Shown here: piece by piece, positions 7,447 to 16,630 of the stretch
How positions within the stretch are numbered: the stretch's first letter is position 1
Layout: each line of letters begins with the position of its first letter
Assembly (NCBI RefSeq): GCF_002735905.1
Contig: NZ_PEBD01000005.1
Span: 310,001-374,000 of the forward strand
DNA: 64,000 nt
Direction of reading: 5' to 3'
Source of the DNA: Williamsia muralis
GTDB taxonomy: Bacteria; Actinomycetota; Actinomycetes; Mycobacteriales; Mycobacteriaceae
Made by a program: the position numbers and the translations under genes
The notes under the pieces: generated by a model
The model's input: only the letters and a program-made list of their open reading frames with translations
Told to the model about the DNA's origin: nothing
Database searches by the model: none

Positions 7447-9920
7447 TGGAACGCCTGGTGGTGGTCGGCAACGGGATGGCCGGCGCGCGAACCGTGGAAG
7501 AGATACTCGAGCGCGGTGGCGGGACGCGATTCGAGATCACGATGATCGGCGACGAACCGTACGGCAACTACAACCGCATCATGCTCTCCCACGTACTCGC
7601 GGGTGAGAGTTCCATCGACGACGACGATCTGATGCTCAACCCGATGGCGTGGTACCGCGAGAACGACGTCAAGCTCTACGCCGGTGACCGCGCGGTCGCC
7701 CTTGATCGCTTCGCCAAGACCGTCACCTGCGAGAGCGGCCGCGTCATCGACTACGACACCCTGGTGATCGCGACCGGCAGCAACACCTTCTTCCCGAACA
7801 TGGACGGCCTCCGCGCGCCCGACGGGCACCTCGCCCGCGGCGTGTTCGGGTTCCGCACCATCGAGGACACCAACGGCATGTTGCAGATGGCGTTGTCCAG
7901 GGACGACATGCGGGCAGTGGTGATCGGTGGCGGACTCCTCGGCCTCGAGGCGGCCTACGGACTGCGGACTCAAGGCATCGACGTCGACGTGGTGCATTCC
8001 CCCGGTCACCTGATGAACCAGCAATTGGACGAACGCGGCGGCCGGGTACTGCGCAACAAGATCGAAGAGCTCGGTGTCGGGGTCTACACGTCCAAGCGCA
8101 CCACCGCTGTGCTGCGCGACGGCGAGGGCCGGGTGACCGGAGTCGGCTTCAACGACGACACCTCGCTGCCGGCCGACATGATCGTGGTGACCGCCGGTAT
8201 CAGACCCAACGTCGAGTTCGCTCGCCTCGGCGGGCTGGTGGTCGAGCGCGGAATCGTCGTCGACGACCAGATGCGTTGTGAGGACGAAGGTTCCATCTAC
8301 GCGGTCGGCGAATGCTGTCAGCACCGCGGCGAGGTCTACGGTCTCGTCGCACCACTGTGGGAGCAGGCAGGTGTGCTCGCAGACGTACTGACCGGAGCCG
8401 ATCCCAAAGCGGCTTACCACGGTTCGCGTCTGACGACCAAGCTGAAGGTGGCCGGAGTCGATGTCGCGGCCATGGGTGTGAAGGGTCCTGAACGCGACAC
8501 GGACGAGTTCGTCCAGTTCTACGAACCTCGCAGCGGCACATACAAATCCGTTGTGGTGCGAGACAACAAGCTGATCGGCGCGATGTTGCTCGGCGACATC
8601 AGCAAGGTCAGCTTCCTCACCCAGGCGTTCGACGAGAAGGTCCCGCTACCCGACGAGCGCATCAGCATGCTCTTCGACATGGGCACACCCAGCGCCGCGA
8701 CAGGTGCAGCCGAACTGGCCGACGAGGTACAGGTCTGCAACTGCAACGGCGTCACCAAAGGCGACATCGTGGCGTGCGTGCACGCCGGGGCGAAATCGGT
8801 CGGCGAAGTCGTTGCGAAGACACGCGCCGGAAAGGGTTGCGGCTCGTGCAAAGGCCTGGTCGCCGATGTTGTCGCCTGTGCCGCGGGCGGAGCGCTGGCC
8901 GAAGACCCGTCTGCGGACTGGTACGTACCCGCCATTCCGCTGAGCAAGCCCGAGCTGATCGAACAGATCCGGGAACGCGATCTGCGATCGGTGTCGGCGA
9001 TTCTCGGCGAACTCGCACCCGACGGCGACGACGTCACAGCCAAGATGCCACTGGCGTCTCTGCTCCGGATCATCTGGGGCAACGAGTGGGAGGACGAACG
9101 CGGCGCGCTGTTCATCAATGACCGCGTGCATGCCAACATCCAGCGCGACGGCACCTTCTCGGTTGTGCCCCAGATGAAGGGCGGCGTCACCAATCCCACG
9201 CAATTGCGCAAGATCGCCGATGTGGCCGACAAGTACGACATCCCGATGATCAAGGTGACCGGTGGTCAGCGGATCGACTTGCTCGGTGTCCGCAAGGAAG
9301 ACCTACCCAAGGTCTGGGAAGACCTCGACATGCCTTCGGGATACGCCTACGGAAAGAGCTTCCGGACGGTGAAAACCTGTGTTGGAACCGATTTTTGCCG
9401 GTTCGGTCTCGATGATTCCACCGGCCTCGGGATTGCGATCGAGGAGCGCTACCAAGGGCTCGAGTCGCCCGCCAAGCTGAAACTGGCGGTCACGGGATGC
9501 CCACGTAACTGTGCCGAAGCTCTGTGTAAGGACTTCGGCGTGGTGGCTGTCGGTGATGGCCGATGGGAGATCTATGTCGGCGGGGCTGCCGGTGCCCACA
9601 TCCGAAAGGGTGATCTGCTCGCGACCGCGAACGGTGCCGACGAGGTCATCCGCATCTGCGGCGTCTTCATCCAGTACTACCGCGAGACGGCCAAGTGGCT
9701 CGAACGGACCTATGCCTGGGTGCCCCGAATCGGCATCGAGGAGCTGCGGGCGATCCTGATCGACGATCGTGACGGCATGGTCGACGGGTTGCTCGAGCGT
9801 ATCGGCATGTCCATCGCGGCCTACAGCGATCCGTGGAAGGAGCGGTTGGCACCGAAGTCGCCGGCACAGTTCACTCCGGCCCTGCCGCTCATCAAGCTGC
9901 CCCTGGTGCCGGTCCGATGA
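7446..9920 (+). CDS. nirB: Assimilatory NAD(P)H nitrite reductase large subunit NirB
   Basis: This 824-residue flavo-siroheme enzyme reduces nitrite to ammonium. The N-terminal FAD/NAD(P) oxidoreductase half begins VVVGNGMAGARTVEEIL and contains VVIGGGLLGLEAAYGL for the second dinucleotide. A BFD-like [2Fe-2S] domain follows with Cys431, Cys433, Cys465 and Cys468 (CNCNGV and CGSC). The C-terminal sulfite/nitrite reductase half carries the siroheme/[4Fe-4S] ligands Cys645 and Cys651 (CVGTDFC) and Cys685 and Cys689 (TGCPRNC). All are intact. The ATG at 7446 overlaps the stop of the preceding small gene; an upstream in-frame extension runs through that gene and is rejected. nirD overlaps its stop codon. 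Confidence 0.96.
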   Translation: MERLVVVGNGMAGARTVEEILERGGGTRFEITMIGDEPYGNYNRIMLSHVLAGESSIDDDDLMLNPMAWYRENDVKLYAGDRAVALDRFAKTVTCESGRVIDYDTLVIATGSNTFFPNMDGLRAPDGHLARGVFGFRTIEDTNGMLQMALSRDDMRAVVIGGGLLGLEAAYGLRTQGIDVDVVHSPGHLMNQQLDERGGRVLRNKIEELGVGVYTSKRTTAVLRDGEGRVTGVGFNDDTSLPADMIVVTAGIRPNVEFARLGGLVVERGIVVDDQMRCEDEGSIYAVGECCQHRGEVYGLVAPLWEQAGVLADVLTGADPKAAYHGSRLTTKLKVAGVDVAAMGVKGPERDTDEFVQFYEPRSGTYKSVVVRDNKLIGAMLLGDISKVSFLTQAFDEKVPLPDERISMLFDMGTPSAATGAAELADEVQVCNCNGVTKGDIVACVHAGAKSVGEVVAKTRAGKGCGSCKGLVADVVACAAGGALAEDPSADWYVPAIPLSKPELIEQIRERDLRSVSAILGELAPDGDDVTAKMPLASLLRIIWGNEWEDERGALFINDRVHANIQRDGTFSVVPQMKGGVTNPTQLRKIADVADKYDIPMIKVTGGQRIDLLGVRKEDLPKVWEDLDMPSGYAYGKSFRTVKTCVGTDFCRFGLDDSTGLGIAIEERYQGLESPAKLKLAVTGCPRNCAEALCKDFGVVAVGDGRWEIYVGGAAGAHIRKGDLLATANGADEVIRICGVFIQYYRETAKWLERTYAWVPRIGIEELRAILIDDRDGMVDGLLERIGMSIAAYSDPWKERLAPKSPAQFTPALPLIKLPLVPVR

Positions 9921-10234
9921 GCGCGCCCGCATCCACGGCCGTGGGTCCATTGACCGACCTCACGGTCGGAGAGGGCCGCGCCTACGTGGTGGAGGGCAGC
10001 CAGGTGGCCGTCTTCCGGATGGCGGACGGCACTGTGCGGGCGTTGGGCGCGGTCTGTCCGCACCGCGCCGGGCCGATCGCCGACGGCCAGACCGACTCGA
10101 CGAAGGTGATGTGCCCGTTGCACCAGTACACCTTTTCCTTCGAGGACGGCAGATGCACCAACAGCGACGACATCGAAGCGCTACCGCACTACCGAGCCGA
10201 GGTCAGGGACGGGGTGATCCACGTCTGGGTCTGA
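9917..10234 (+). CDS. nirD: Nitrite reductase small subunit NirD (Rieske type)
   Basis: This 105-residue Rieske-fold protein completes the NirBD nitrite reductase. The [2Fe-2S] ligands are all present: Cys47 and His49 in VCPHRAGP, and Cys66 and His69 in CPLHQYTF. It may therefore bind a cluster, unlike NirD proteins that have lost the ligands. The ATG at 9917 overlaps the nirB TGA, indicating coupled translation in a three-gene operon. No nitrate reductase or nitrate transporter gene is next to it in this window. Confidence 0.92.
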   Translation: MSAPASTAVGPLTDLTVGEGRAYVVEGSQVAVFRMADGTVRALGAVCPHRAGPIADGQTDSTKVMCPLHQYTFSFEDGRCTNSDDIEALPHYRAEVRDGVIHVWV

Positions 10235-10284
10235 TGGTCGTCGATCGGACCCCTGCGCGAACAAGGGCACAAACGGGGTGGTGG

Positions 10285-10605
10285 TCAGGAGATCCGCTCG
10301 ATCGAGACGACCGGTGTGGTGATACGCCAGGTGCGCACGTCGGGGTCGTCCGCGGCGCGCACCCAGAACTGCGCCGACTCCCCCACCCGGCACGACTTCA
10401 CACCCAGGAGAGGGATGTCCTCGGAGTCGCGGCGCAATCGACTGACGGCCCAGTCCTCGTCGTCGGTGCCACCGACGCCGGGAGCTCGTAGCAGGGTCAT
10501 CTCACCGAAGTCCAGCAGATAGGTCGACGTGCGGGTCACCACGGTCCAGACGCCATCGTCGGTGCTGGGATCGATCTCTCGAACGTTGGCCACGAGAGGA
10601 ACCAT
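10285..10605 (-). CDS. Small hypothetical protein downstream of mshC
   Basis: This protein of about 106 residues reads as a small beta-rich domain: VWTVVTRTSTYLLDFGEMTLLR, then CRVGESAQFWVRAADDPDVRTWRITTPVVSIERIS. It has no signal peptide or membrane segment and I cannot assign a family. The start is uncertain: the ATG at 10605 (MVPLVANVREIDP) is chosen because it lies 10 bases after the mshC stop, and starts further upstream would run into mshC. Same strand and close spacing suggest co-transcription with mshC, but nothing in the protein indicates a role in mycothiol synthesis. Confidence 0.65.
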   Translation of the reverse strand: MVPLVANVREIDPSTDDGVWTVVTRTSTYLLDFGEMTLLRAPGVGGTDDEDWAVSRLRRDSEDIPLLGVKSCRVGESAQFWVRAADDPDVRTWRITTPVVSIERIS

Positions 10606-10615
10606 ACCCAAGCCG

Positions 10616-11908
10616 TCAGCGGGATTCGCTGTCGGTGAGAACAATTGGTGACCCTTCGGCCCCGGTGTCGGTGAGTGGGACCCCGAGTAGGGCGTCGACG
10701 GCAGCACCGAGATCCGCAGGAGCGGAGGCGACACTGCCCAGACCGTCGAGACTGTCGGCCGCCCAGGCATCGATTGCCGCGAGAGCCTTGGGGGTGTCGA
10801 GGTCGTCTGCGAGGTGCTGACGCAGTCGCTCGATCGTCGGGGCGGCGTCCGGTCCAGCGCCACGCTGCACGGCACGACGCCACCGGTCCAGGCGCGATGT
10901 CGCCTCCGCGAGCACCTCGTCGGTCCATGCGCGGTCTGTGCGGTAGTGCCCGGCGAGCAGGCCCAGCCTGATCGCGGCCGGATCGACTTGTGCCGCCCGC
11001 AGTTTGGACACGAAAACGAGGTTGCCCCGTGACTTCGACATCTTCTCGCCGTCGAGACCGATCATTCCCGTGTGCACATAGTGTTTGGCGAATCGGCGCA
11101 CACCGGTCAGTGCCTCTGCGTGCGCCGCGGAGAACTCGTGGTGCGGGAAGATCAGGTCGTTGCCCCCACCCTGCACATCGAACTCGGCACCGATCCGATT
11201 CAAAGCTATTGCAGCACACTCGATGTGCCAACCCGGACGGCCTCGGCCATGCGGTGAGTCCCACGACGGCTCGGACTCGCGGGCGGCACGCCACACCAGG
11301 GCGTCAAGGGGGTCGCGCTTGCCCGGACGATCTGGGTCACCGCCGCGTTCGGCGAAGAACCGTTGCATCGTCTCGTGGTCGTAGCCCGATTCGTATCCGA
11401 ATTGCTCTGTGGCGTCGGTCCGAAAGTAGATGTCCGGGTATTGCGGGTCGTCGACGATGTAGGCGGCGCCTGATGCCAACAGCTTGTCGACCACCTCGAC
11501 CACCTCGCCGACGGACTCCACCGCACCGATGTAATCGCGAGGAGGAAGCACCCGCAACGCGGCCATGTCTTCTCGGAACAGGTTGATCTCGCGTTGCCCG
11601 AGATCCACCCAGTCGATCCCGTCGCGGTTCGCTCGTTCGAACAGGGGGTCGTCCACGTCGGTGATGTTCTGGACGTAGTGGACATCGTGACCGAGGTCGC
11701 GCCACACGCGGTTGACGAGGTCGAAGGTCAGGTAGGTGGCTGCGTGACCCAGATGTGTTGCGTCGTAAGGTGTGATGCCGCACACATACATGGTCGCCGT
11801 GGGGCCGGGGCTCACCGGCCGCACCTGACGGTCCGAGGTGTCATAGAGCCGTAGAGCCGGCCCTCTACCGGGTACTGGCGGAACGGCGGTGTCAGACCAC
11901 GACTGCAT
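10616..11908 (-). CDS. mshC: Cysteine:1D-myo-inosityl glucosaminide ligase MshC (mycothiol synthesis)
   Basis: This 430-residue paralogue of cysteinyl-tRNA synthetase joins cysteine to GlcN-inositol, the penultimate step of mycothiol synthesis. The class I synthetase signatures are present: the zinc/cysteine-binding Cys43 in [16 protein letters not shown], with HIGH represented by HLGH (52-55), and KMSKS at 289-293. [25 protein letters not shown] sequence and the lack of a tRNA-binding C-terminal domain separate it from CysS. The ATG at 11908 lies 6 bases after a TAAGGT -10 element, predicting a leaderless transcript. Its presence is strong evidence for an actinobacterium. It is equivalent in position to Rv2130c. 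Confidence 0.96.
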   Translation of the reverse strand: MQSWSDTAVPPVPGRGPALRLYDTSDRQVRPVSPGPTATMYVCGITPYDATHLGHAATYLTFDLVNRVWRDLGHDVHYVQNITDVDDPLFERANRDGIDWVDLGQREINLFREDMAALRVLPPRDYIGAVESVGEVVEVVDKLLASGAAYIVDDPQYPDIYFRTDATEQFGYESGYDHETMQRFFAERGGDPDRPGKRDPLDALVWRAARESEPSWDSPHGRGRPGWHIECAAIALNRIGAEFDVQGGGNDLIFPHHEFSAAHAEALTGVRRFAKHYVHTGMIGLDGEKMSKSRGNLVFVSKLRAAQVDPAAIRLGLLAGHYRTDRAWTDEVLAEATSRLDRWRRAVQRGAGPDAAPTIERLRQHLADDLDTPKALAAIDAWAADSLDGLGSVASAPADLGAAVDALLGVPLTDTGAEGSPIVLTDSESR

Positions 11909-11914
11909 GACAAC

Positions 11915-11920
11915 ACCTTA
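11915..11920 (-). promoter_or_regulatory. Predicted -10 element of leaderless mshC
   Basis: TAAGGT on the minus strand, then 6 bases, then the ATG of mshC. No ribosome binding site is present. Confidence 0.55.
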
Positions 11921-11995
11921 GGGCGAGGACGGGGGAACCTGATTTCAGGGCGGAACTTTCGCTCGGGTGGAGCGGGCTCGGCACGGCGACGGCGC

Positions 11996-12826
11996 TCAGA
12001 ACGCCGGCCAGGGAATCGGCCTGGATCTGTTGGCGTCCGGCATCACCGGGTCACCGAGCATGACGGCCGCACGCATGGCCAGGGCCTCGATCTCGGCTGC
12101 GGTGATGAGCCCGCGGAGCTTTTCCTGAAGCGGTGAGGGTTTCTCTCGCAGCGCGTCGAGCAGGCCGCCGACGTCCTCGAGGAGGTGCGCCGGGATGTTC
12201 TCGCCTGCCCAGCCCCACAGGACCGTGCGGAGTTTGTCGTCGCTGTGCAGGCAGATGCCGTGATCGACGCCGTACACCTGACCGTCGAGGCCTTCGAGGA
12301 CGTGCCCGCCCTTGCGGTCGGCGTTGTTGATCAGCACGTCGAGTACGGCCATCCGTTGTAGGCGCGGGTCGTCGGCATGCACGAGCACCACGTCCTCACC
12401 CCGGGCATCGATGGCCGACAAGATCACTTTCCAGCCCTCTGGCACCAGATCCGGCGAGCAGAGGTCGACCACGTCGAGCCGCGTGGGCAGTCCGTCGCTG
12501 GGCTCGGGGGTGTCGATCCAGCGCTGCACCATCCCGGGACCGAAGGGGCCGTCGCGCAGCAGCGTCACCGGGATCACCGACCATCCCAACGCCTCGGACA
12601 CCAGATACGACGCGACCTCGCGGCCGGCCAGCGTTCCGTCGGGAAAGTCCCACAGCGGTTGTTCGCCCCGCACCGGCTTGTAGACGCAACGGACCGAGGT
12701 CTCCCCGACCACTGCATCGCACACGAGAGTGGCGTTGCTGGCGGACCGGATCTGCCCGATCAGTTCGAGGTCGCCCTCGGTGAGCACCTCTGCCACATCG
12801 ACGGGATTCTCACTGGGTGCTGCCAC
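11996..12826 (-). CDS. SCO1664 family protein (PI3/4-kinase-like fold)
   Basis: This 276-residue protein matches the SCO1664 family, predicted to have a phosphatidylinositol 3/4-kinase-like fold. The nucleotide-binding lysine is likely in VRCVYKPVRGEQPLWDFPDGTLAGREVASYLVSE, and the catalytic-loop and metal residues in VLDVLINNADRKGGHVLEG and VYGVDHGICLH. Its substrate is unknown. It starts with GTG 6 bases after the stop of the DUF3090 gene, with which it forms a conserved actinobacterial pair (Rv2133c-Rv2134c equivalents). The pairing with a zinc-ribbon protein hints at a shared complex, but that is inference. Confidence 0.85.
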   Translation of the reverse strand: MAAPSENPVDVAEVLTEGDLELIGQIRSASNATLVCDAVVGETSVRCVYKPVRGEQPLWDFPDGTLAGREVASYLVSEALGWSVIPVTLLRDGPFGPGMVQRWIDTPEPSDGLPTRLDVVDLCSPDLVPEGWKVILSAIDARGEDVVLVHADDPRLQRMAVLDVLINNADRKGGHVLEGLDGQVYGVDHGICLHSDDKLRTVLWGWAGENIPAHLLEDVGGLLDALREKPSPLQEKLRGLITAAEIEALAMRAAVMLGDPVMPDANRSRPIPWPAF

Positions 12827-12832
12827 CGTGGA

Positions 12833-13498
12833 CTACCGACTCGGCTCGTCGCCGGAGGCGGGCCCGGGTTCGTCGCCGGGGTCGTCGTCCTCGATGCCCT
12901 CGAGGAGATCTGGATCGATGAACTCGAGCGAGGGGCCGAACTCGGTATCTCGGCGGTACCCGTTGGTGCGGACGCAAATATGCCCGGCGTTGTCGAGCGG
13001 TTCGCCACAGAGCGGGCAGGGTTCGCGTCCGGCAGAGATGACGCGGCTCGAGCGGGTCGCGAACTCACGCGCGGCGCCGGTGCTGAGGAACACGCGGACG
13101 GCATCCGGGCCGTCCTCGGTGTCGTCGAGCACCACACTCTCGTCGAACTCACCTTCGGTGATGGCCAGGAGTTCTACCACCACGGCCTCGGATTCAGAGT
13201 CCCAGCCGAGTCCCATCGTGCCGACCCGGAATTCGGCATCGACCGGCATGACGAGGGGGCTGAGGTCTTCGACCCGGGACAGTTCCGCGGGCAGTGGCGT
13301 GCCGAAGCGGCGGTGCACTTCTTCGAGCAACGCGCCGATTCGGTCGGCGAGTATCTGGACCTGCTGCTTCTCGAGCATCACGCTGATCACGCGTGTCTCG
13401 TGGACAGCTTGTAGATAGAAGGTCCGGTCGCCCGGTTGGCCCACCGTTCCGGCGATGAAACGGTCGGGACTACGGAAGACGTGTATCGCTCTGGCCAT
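12833..13498 (-). CDS. DUF3090 family protein with C-terminal zinc ribbon
   Basis: This 221-residue protein begins MARAIHVFRSPDRFIAGTVGQPGDRTFYLQA, the hallmark of DUF3090. It ends with a CPLCGEPLDNAGHICVR segment that looks like a treble-clef zinc site (three Cys and a His). The function is unknown. GGGAGGT is well placed before the ATG at 13498, so this is a conventionally initiated leader gene of the DUF3090/SCO1664 pair. The C-terminal tail after the zinc site is acidic and proline-rich. Confidence 0.88.
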   Translation of the reverse strand: MARAIHVFRSPDRFIAGTVGQPGDRTFYLQAVHETRVISVMLEKQQVQILADRIGALLEEVHRRFGTPLPAELSRVEDLSPLVMPVDAEFRVGTMGLGWDSESEAVVVELLAITEGEFDESVVLDDTEDGPDAVRVFLSTGAAREFATRSSRVISAGREPCPLCGEPLDNAGHICVRTNGYRRDTEFGPSLEFIDPDLLEGIEDDDPGDEPGPASGDEPSR

Positions 13499-13593
13499 GG
13501 CACCTCCCTTTTCCGAGTTCGATTATCCCCATTTGATGGCGGTTCGCCCACGACACGAGATCGCCGCAGGATGCGGCCCACGCGCCGTGGCGG

Positions 13594-14313
13594 TCAGGTG
13601 CCCGTCGAGCCACCCACCACCGCCTCGTCGGACTGTGCTTCGCCGGAGTCGGGGGATTTCTGTTCCGCGGCTTCGCTCGGTTTCGGCGCGCTCGGGATCG
13701 GCGGCAGCATTGAAGTGCAGTTCACCGCGTGTACGTACGGCCTGGCCAGGCTGTACCGGATCACACTCACCGACGCCGGTTCGACCACGATTCGCTGGAA
13801 TGCGTCGAGATGCATGCCCATCGCGTCGGCCAGTACCGCTTTGATGACGTCGCCGTGCGTGCACGCGATCCACACACCGGCGCCGTCCTCTCCAGCGAAT
13901 CTGGCGTCCAGTTCGCGAACCGCCGCCACCGCGCGTGACTGCACCTGCGCGAGCCCCTCCCCGCCCGGGAAGATGGCCGCGGACGGTTGTTGCTGGACCA
14001 CACGCCACAGCGGTTCGGACAGCAGCTCCTTGATCGGCCGCCCCGACCACTGGCCGTAGTCGACCTCGACGAGCCTGTCCTCGACGATCTCGGGGCAGCC
14101 GAAGTGCTCGACGAGTGGCGCCACGGTCTGCTCACAACGCTGCAGGGGGGATCGGACGACGGCGGCGAGTCCGCTGAGCCCGCCCAATCGATCGATCAGT
14201 GCGGCGGCCTGGCTGCGGCCGTGGTCGTCGAGGTTCACACCTTCGGTACGACCGGCCAGGACCCCGGATGTGTTGGCCGTCGATCGACCATGGCGAAGCA
14301 GAATGACCGTCAC
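13594..14313 (-). CDS. Histidine phosphatase superfamily protein (MSMEG_4193 type)
   Basis: This 239-residue protein opens with MTVILLRHGRSTANTSGVLAGR, the RHG motif of the phosphoglycerate mutase-like phosphatases; His8 is the phospho-accepting residue. The second catalytic histidine is in WIACTHGDVIKAVLAD, and SPLQRCEQT supplies the other phosphate-binding arginine. The C-terminal tail after residue 210 is low-complexity. The substrate is unknown. The GTG start at 14313 sits 7 bases after TAAGCT, predicting leaderless initiation. It lies next to uppP and is the positional equivalent of Rv2135c. Confidence 0.87.
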   Translation of the reverse strand: MTVILLRHGRSTANTSGVLAGRTEGVNLDDHGRSQAAALIDRLGGLSGLAAVVRSPLQRCEQTVAPLVEHFGCPEIVEDRLVEVDYGQWSGRPIKELLSEPLWRVVQQQPSAAIFPGGEGLAQVQSRAVAAVRELDARFAGEDGAGVWIACTHGDVIKAVLADAMGMHLDAFQRIVVEPASVSVIRYSLARPYVHAVNCTSMLPPIPSAPKPSEAAEQKSPDSGEAQSDEAVVGGSTGT

Positions 14314-14320
14314 ACGAATC

Positions 14321-14326
14321 AGCTTA
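14321..14326 (-). promoter_or_regulatory. Predicted -10 element of leaderless histidine phosphatase gene
   Basis: TAAGCT on the minus strand is followed by 7 bases and the GTG start. Confidence 0.5.
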
Positions 14327-14394
14327 GGCGGACGAGGGCACTGCGCCCGGTTGTGGACGCAGCGCCGAACAGGAACGGATCCTGTTCAGGTGAC

Positions 14395-15225
14395 TCAGGT
14401 GGCACTGATCGCCCCACCGGCAAGCAGGCCCATGACGACCAGTCCGAGGATGACCCGGTACGCGACAAACCAGTTCAGCGAGTGGTTGGCGACGAACTTC
14501 AGCAGCCAGGCGATGGAGGCGAAGCCGATGGCGAAGGCTACGAGGGTGGCGACCAGCAGCTGTGGTCCACTCGCCTGCATGCCGTCGCCACTCGGGCTGA
14601 ATGCATCCGGCAGGCTGAACAGCCCCGACGCGGTCACGGCCGGGATGGCCAGCAGGAAGGAGAAGCGCACGGCGGCTTCCCGCTCGAGGCCCAGGAACAG
14701 TCCGGCGCTCGAGGTGGCACCGGAACGCGAGACACCGGGGATCAGAGCCAGGCACTGCGCGAAGCCCATGACAAGACCGTCGCGCCGGGTGAGTTGTTCG
14801 ATCGGTCGTTTCTTGGCGCCGTACCGTTCGGCCAGAAAAATCACCAGCGAGAAGACGATGAGCATGGTGGCGATCAGCCACAGGTTGCGTGCGCCAGTGC
14901 GGATCTGGTCTTTGAACAAGAAGCCGAGGACGCCGATCGGAATGGTGGCGATGATCACATACCAGCCGATCCGATAGTCGAGACCCCGGTCTTCTGGCCG
15001 GCGCAGGCCGCGGAACCACGCCGCGATGATGCGGACGATGTCCCGGGCGAAATAGACCAGCACCGCGGCCTCGGTGCCGAGCTGGGTCACGGCGGTGAAC
15101 GACGCGCCGGCATCGTCGCCGAACCACACCTCCGAGACGATGCGCAGGTGGCCGGAGGACGATACGGGCAGAAATTCGGTCAGGCCTTGCACGGCACCCA
15201 GGACGATCGACTGGGCCCAGCTCAT
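14395..15225 (-). CDS. uppP: Undecaprenyl-diphosphatase UppP (BacA)
   Basis: This 276-residue integral membrane protein dephosphorylates undecaprenyl (or decaprenyl) diphosphate for reuse as the peptidoglycan and arabinogalactan lipid carrier. The two BacA signatures are present: [14 protein letters not shown] near the N-terminus and [20 protein letters not shown] near residue 170, each carrying active-site residues. Seven or eight hydrophobic segments are visible. I chose [14 protein letters not shown] (ATG at 15225), which matches the mycobacterial N-terminus. An in-frame GTG four codons upstream lies 8 bases after TAGCAT and is the alternative leaderless start. Confidence 0.94.
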   Translation of the reverse strand: MSWAQSIVLGAVQGLTEFLPVSSSGHLRIVSEVWFGDDAGASFTAVTQLGTEAAVLVYFARDIVRIIAAWFRGLRRPEDRGLDYRIGWYVIIATIPIGVLGFLFKDQIRTGARNLWLIATMLIVFSLVIFLAERYGAKKRPIEQLTRRDGLVMGFAQCLALIPGVSRSGATSSAGLFLGLEREAAVRFSFLLAIPAVTASGLFSLPDAFSPSGDGMQASGPQLLVATLVAFAIGFASIAWLLKFVANHSLNWFVAYRVILGLVVMGLLAGGAISAT

Positions 15226-15245
15226 CGAGTCGGTCACGGCAGCCG

Positions 15246-15251
15246 ATGCTA
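15246..15251 (-). promoter_or_regulatory. Possible -10 element of uppP
   Basis: TAGCAT on the minus strand is followed by 8 bases and a GTG (15237) in frame with uppP, giving a leader of 0-14 bases depending on which start is used. Confidence 0.4.
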
Positions 15252-15337
15252 CGGGACAAGCGGCCCCACACCTGTCGAGCGACGCGCACTCCCCCCGGCC
15301 GTCCATGCCCCGGTCGTCGACGAGCAAGATGGTTCCC

Positions 15338-16360
15338 ATGAATGTGCGCGGCAGAGGCCTGATCGTGGCAATGGTGGTCGCGGCACTCGTGGTGACGGGT
15401 TGCTCGGATTCGGAAGAGACCCCGGACGTCCCGACGATCACCCCGCAGACCCCGATTGCCGCACCCGCGGCGGATGGGTCCGAACGGCCCGCAGGTGTTG
15501 TCGTACCGGTACCCGGAGCCGGGACTGCACTGGCGTTCTGCCCGAGCACTTCCCAGCTCGCGCTGCTGTCCGACGACGGGCGGACGATTCTTTTCTACCC
15601 CACCGCCGGCCTGGCACCCGGGAGTGCGCCTGCTCGCACAGTCACGTTGCCCGACAGGGCATCTGGGTTCGGGATGTTCAGTGGCGGGAAGCTGCAGGTG
15701 CTTGTGGCCGACGCGATGTTGACCGTCGATTCGGCAGACGGCGCGATCACGACCACCGACGTGCCGGGCACCCCGGTGTCGTCGTTGTTGAGCTCAACCG
15801 GGGAGACCTTCATCGGTACCGAGGGCGGTGAGATTCTCCGTGTGGACGCCCGAGGCGCGGTCATCGGGACGATCGACGGACTCGTCCGGGCGGATGCACT
15901 CGCCGAACACGACGGCCAGGTGGTTGTTCTCGACCGTGCCCAGTCGTCGGTGACCGAACTCGACTTGGCGGATGACGACCTCGGGGTCGCAATCCGTGCG
16001 GGTGACGGTGCGACAAATCTCACGGTCGATCACTTCGGCCGGTTCCTGACCACCGACACCCGCGGAGGCGAGTTGCTGGCGTTCAACGGCGACCCGTTGG
16101 TCAACAAGTTCCGCTATCCGGTGGCCTTCGGACCGTACGCCGTAGACTACGACGACACCCACAACCTGGCGTGGGTGAGCACCACCGGAAACAACAAGGT
16201 CGCCGCCTACGAGTTGTCCACCGGGACACCGGTTCAGCAACGCCAGTTCCAGACAGTCGGGCAGGCGAACTCGATGGTGGTGGACCCGAAGACGGGAACG
16301 GTGTATCTGCTCTCGGCCCGTGGTGAGGGTCTGCAGATCATCAACCCCGACCAGCAGTGA
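15338..16360 (+). CDS. Lipoprotein with beta-propeller repeats (LppL-like)
   Basis: This protein of about 340 residues has a lipoprotein signal peptide: two arginines, a hydrophobic core and the lipobox VVTGC with lipidated Cys22. After an acidic, proline-rich linker the body shows repeated strands of a YVTN/NHL-like beta-propeller, such as [26 protein letters not shown] and [22 protein letters not shown]. It should be anchored on the outer face of the cell membrane. A second possible ATG lies three codons upstream (15329). It lies directly before the DUF5703-pyrD pair and corresponds in position to LppL (Rv2138). The ligand or partner is unknown. Confidence 0.8.
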   Translation: MNVRGRGLIVAMVVAALVVTGCSDSEETPDVPTITPQTPIAAPAADGSERPAGVVVPVPGAGTALAFCPSTSQLALLSDDGRTILFYPTAGLAPGSAPARTVTLPDRASGFGMFSGGKLQVLVADAMLTVDSADGAITTTDVPGTPVSSLLSSTGETFIGTEGGEILRVDARGAVIGTIDGLVRADALAEHDGQVVVLDRAQSSVTELDLADDDLGVAIRAGDGATNLTVDHFGRFLTTDTRGGELLAFNGDPLVNKFRYPVAFGPYAVDYDDTHNLAWVSTTGNNKVAAYELSTGTPVQQRQFQTVGQANSMVVDPKTGTVYLLSARGEGLQIINPDQQ

Positions 16361-16372
16361 GGTGACTTTCGA

Positions 16373-16630
16373 TTGGCAGGTAAGCGCAACCGCGGATTCC
16401 CGCGGGAATGGGATATGTCGGCAGACGACTACGAATACATCCCGCTGCGCCTCCCGCCCGACGTGACGCGGGTGACGGCATCGATGCAGTTGTCGATCCA
16501 GGCGGAGTTCGGGGGATGGGAGCTGTCGCGGGTGCGGTTGTATTCGGACGGTAGCCGCAAGGTCCTGCTCCGTAGGCGCAGGCCACGGCTGGCGCCCACC
16601 GACCTGCCCGACACCGGGTTGAGCGCGTGA
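16373..16630 (+). CDS. DUF5703 family small protein
   Basis: This 85-residue basic protein contains [52 protein letters not shown], typical of the DUF5703 family found beside pyrD in Mycobacteriales. The predicted fold is a short beta-alpha-beta unit. The start is uncertain: TTG at 16373 with GAGGTG upstream, or the ATG at residue 15 (MSADDYEYI). Its stop overlaps the pyrD GTG, so it is likely translated in concert with pyrD. Function unknown. Confidence 0.75.
   Translation: MAGKRNRGFPREWDMSADDYEYIPLRLPPDVTRVTASMQLSIQAEFGGWELSRVRLYSDGSRKVLLRRRRPRLAPTDLPDTGLSA

Noticed and set aside
11938..11949. CCTGATTTCAGG palindrome between mshC and the SCO1664-like gene
   Set aside because: The arms are only 5 bases and there is no U-run; too short to call a terminator or operator.
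13987..15831. Long plus-strand open frame across the histidine phosphatase and uppP genes
   Set aside because: It is antisense to two clear genes and low in recognisable structure; the reading on the opposite strand explains the region fully.
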